A stretch of DNA of 6,920 nucleotides. Source: Spirochaetaceae bacterium (GTDB lineage Bacteria; Spirochaetota; Spirochaetia; CADAEX01). The stretch is from assembly GCA_009778835.1 (NCBI GenBank), contig WRFK01000081.1, positions 1-6,920 on the forward strand. The letters run 5' to 3'. Below, piece by piece: positions 5,353 through 6,920 of the stretch. The notes below the pieces were generated by a model. That model made no database searches. It was not told the origin of the DNA and saw only the letters and a program-made list of their open reading frames with translations. Made by a program: the position numbers and the translations under genes. Positions within the stretch are counted from its first letter, which is position 1, and every line of letters begins with the position of its first letter.

Positions 5353-6741
5353 ATGATGAGATCATTATATGCAGGAGTTTCAGGACTTCAGAATCATCAA
5401 ACAAGAATGGATGTTGTTGGACATAACATTGCAAACGTAAATACAATTGGCTACAAAAAGAACAGAGTCAATTTTCAGGATATGCTGGCACAGACACTTC
5501 AGGGAGCAGCAAGGCCTACAGAAGAACTTGGCGGTGTAAACCCAAAACAGGTTGGTCTTGGAATGAGTGTTGCAGCTATAGATACCATTCATACACAGGG
5601 CGCTCTTCAAAGTACCGGTGTTGCGACAGATGTTGCCATACAGGGAAGCGGCTTCTTTGTTTTAAGAAAAGGTGAACAGGAATTTTATACACGCGCAGGC
5701 GCATTTGGTATTGATGAAAACGGTACTCTTGTAAATCCTTCAAATGGTTTAAGAGTACAGGGTTGGATGACCCAGGTTGTAGATGGAGTTGAAATATTAA
5801 ACACTTCTGCAGATCCAAGCGATCTTATAATTCCTGTGGGAGGTAAAGATCCTGCCTTTGCAACAACAGAAGTCATGCTTGCATGTAACCTTGATAAAAG
5901 ATTAAATGAACTTACCGAAGGTTCAGGTCTTGCAGAAACAATGCAGAATACCTGGACAATCAATAAAACAATTTATGATAGTTTTGGCAATAAACATGAA
6001 ATGAGCATTGATTTTACAAAAGTTCCCGGTGAACCAAACAGATGGAGAGCCGAAGTTTTTGTAAACAGGAATGCAGAAGCAGATAGCCAGACAGCCGTTG
6101 ATGTTGGGGCCAATAATAACGAAGGAAACGTATTAATAATTCAATTTGGCAATGATGGTTTGTTATTATCTGCAGAAGATGAGCAGGGCGCTGTTATTAA
6201 TGAAGGAGTGCTTCAGATTCCTGTTTCTTTTAATGTTCCGGATACAACAATTCCCGAAGGGCAAGAATCTGTACGACAGACTTTTAATCTTACACTTGGG
6301 GAAATAGGAAGCGCTAAAAATACAATTACACAGTTTGCAGAAAAAAATTCAACAAAATCTTTTTACCAGAATGGATATGCGCTTGGCTATCTTGAAAATT
6401 TCAGGATCGACTCAAGCGGTATTATAACCGGTGTTTATTCAAATGGAACAAACAGGGCAATAGGTCAGATAGCGCTTTCAAATTTTGTTAACGCAGGCGG
6501 CCTTGAAAAAATTGGCGACACAATGTTTGCCAGAACAAATAACTCGGGATTTGCAGATATTGGCGTTTCCGGAGTTGCGGGAAGAGGAACATTTATCGCA
6601 GGAACTCTTGAAATGAGTAATGTGGATCTTTCTGAACAATTTACAGATATGATTGTTACACAGAGAGGTTTTCAGGCAAATTCAAAAACAATACAAACTG
6701 CAGATCAAATGCTGCAGGAGTTACTTACCCTTAAGAGGTAA
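5353..6741 (+). CDS. flgE: Flagellar hook protein FlgE with lysinoalanine cross-link residues
   Basis: The 462-residue protein is the subunit of the flexible hook joining the motor to the filament. The N-terminal rod/hook motif NIANVNTIGYKK (25-36) and the C-terminal helix with LSEQFTDMIVTQRGFQANS (within about 423-445) form the D0 coiled coil. D1 and D2 lie between, with a hook signature at about 95-137 (VAIQGSGFFVL, YTRAGAF, NGLRVQGW). There is a single cysteine, Cys178 in the ACNLDKR segment, and Lys165 lies 13 residues before it. In Treponema denticola FlgE the residues with these numbers form an inter-subunit lysinoalanine bond that makes the hook insoluble and stiff enough for motility. 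An AGGAGG at 5339-5344 serves either of two tandem ATGs (5353, 5356); the first has the better spacing (8 bases). Export is by the flagellar secretion system, with no cleaved signal. flbD follows after 20 bases. Confidence 0.97.
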   Translation: MMRSLYAGVSGLQNHQTRMDVVGHNIANVNTIGYKKNRVNFQDMLAQTLQGAARPTEELGGVNPKQVGLGMSVAAIDTIHTQGALQSTGVATDVAIQGSGFFVLRKGEQEFYTRAGAFGIDENGTLVNPSNGLRVQGWMTQVVDGVEILNTSADPSDLIIPVGGKDPAFATTEVMLACNLDKRLNELTEGSGLAETMQNTWTINKTIYDSFGNKHEMSIDFTKVPGEPNRWRAEVFVNRNAEADSQTAVDVGANNNEGNVLIIQFGNDGLLLSAEDEQGAVINEGVLQIPVSFNVPDTTIPEGQESVRQTFNLTLGEIGSAKNTITQFAEKNSTKSFYQNGYALGYLENFRIDSSGIITGVYSNGTNRAIGQIALSNFVNAGGLEKIGDTMFARTNNSGFADIGVSGVAGRGTFIAGTLEMSNVDLSEQFTDMIVTQRGFQANSKTIQTADQMLQELLTLKR

Positions 6742-6761
6742 TAATAAAAAAGGTGTAGAAA

Positions 6762-6920
6762 GTGATTGATGTGACAAGACTTAACGGCGAAAAATATTAT
6801 CTTAATCCGCACCAAATTGAATGTATTGAATTAAATCCTGACACTACATTAGTAATGCTTTCAGGAAAAAAACTGGTAGTCAAAGAAGACTACCAGGATG
6901 TTTTTGATAAAATTGTAAAA
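6762..6920 (+). CDS. flbD: Small flagellar protein FlbD / SwrD family (partial at right edge)
   Basis: The first 53 codons are visible from GTG 6762, preceded by AAGGTG at 6750-6755 with six bases between. The peptide begins MIDVTRLNGEKYYLNPHQIE and continues with LVMLSGKKLVVKED. This is the FlbD family pattern: 'I.vTrLnG..f.lNp..IE.ie..pdT.i.l..G.k.vV.E', proteins of about 60-80 residues. The Bacillus member, SwrD, raises flagellar power, probably by supporting the stators; in spirochetes the gene stands between flgE and motA, and this position fits. Only a few codons should be missing. The stop codon and any following motA lie outside the window. It is unrelated to the Caulobacter transcription regulator that is also called FlbD. 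Confidence 0.92.
   Translation, partial: MIDVTRLNGEKYYLNPHQIECIELNPDTTLVMLSGKKLVVKEDYQDVFDKIVK
6873..6896. repeat. Perfect 9-bp inverted repeat with 6-base loop inside flbD
   Basis: CTGGTAGTC (6873-6881) and GACTACCAG (6888-6896) are exact reverse complements separated by AAAGAA. The stem lies within flbD codons for the LVVKEDYQ segment. No T-tract follows. It may be a coding coincidence or an mRNA hairpin. Confidence 0.5.

Noticed and set aside
6699..6718. Two CTGCAG copies near the end of flgE
   Set aside because: Short six-base palindromes within conserved coding sequence; expected by chance and by the residues encoded.

Overview
The window is a single co-directional block of flagellar genes on the + strand of an AT-rich genome. 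In order it holds the 3' end of fliG, then fliH, fliI, fliJ, flbB, fliK, flgD and flgE, then the 5' part of flbD, which runs off the right edge. This is the gene order of the central part of the large spirochete flgB-type motility operon known from Borrelia and Treponema. Two proteins point to Spirochaetota: an FlbB-type periplasmic collar protein between fliJ and fliK, and a FlgE whose only cysteine (Cys178) lies 13 residues after Lys165, the arrangement used for the lysinoalanine cross-link in spirochete hooks. From memory the FlgE sequence looks closest to Treponema-like species. That genus-level call is an inference.

Layout: the end of fliG (1-117) is followed by a 79-base gap, the longest in the window, which holds a striking 31-bp dyad and a smaller palindrome touching the fliH ribosome binding site. 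The export-ATPase trio fliH-fliI-fliJ follows (197-2946). Next come flbB (2949-3581), the hook-length gene fliK (3603-4871), the hook cap gene flgD (4886-5329), the hook gene flgE (5353-6741) and the start of flbD (6762 to the edge). Apart from the fliG-fliH gap and a 50-base fliH-fliI gap, spacings are only 2 to 23 bases, so one transcript is likely. No convincing internal promoter or intrinsic terminator is visible. There is no stretch over 300 bases without a gene.

How the genes work together: FliG is the rotor switch protein of the C-ring. FliH, FliI and FliJ form the ATPase complex that feeds the flagellar export gate. FlbB builds the spirochete collar around the motor in the periplasm. 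FlgD caps the growing hook, FlgE is the hook subunit, and FliK sets hook length and switches export specificity. FlbD is a small protein related to Bacillus SwrD, which helps power the stators; motA and motB normally follow it.

Four of the eight visible start codons are TTG or GTG (fliH, fliK, flgD, flbD), each with a Shine-Dalgarno-like sequence 5-6 bases upstream. The window is core flagellar machinery and I see no sign of mobile DNA, defence systems or an unknown system. The items most worth a second look are the fliG-fliH dyad and the hook cross-link residues.
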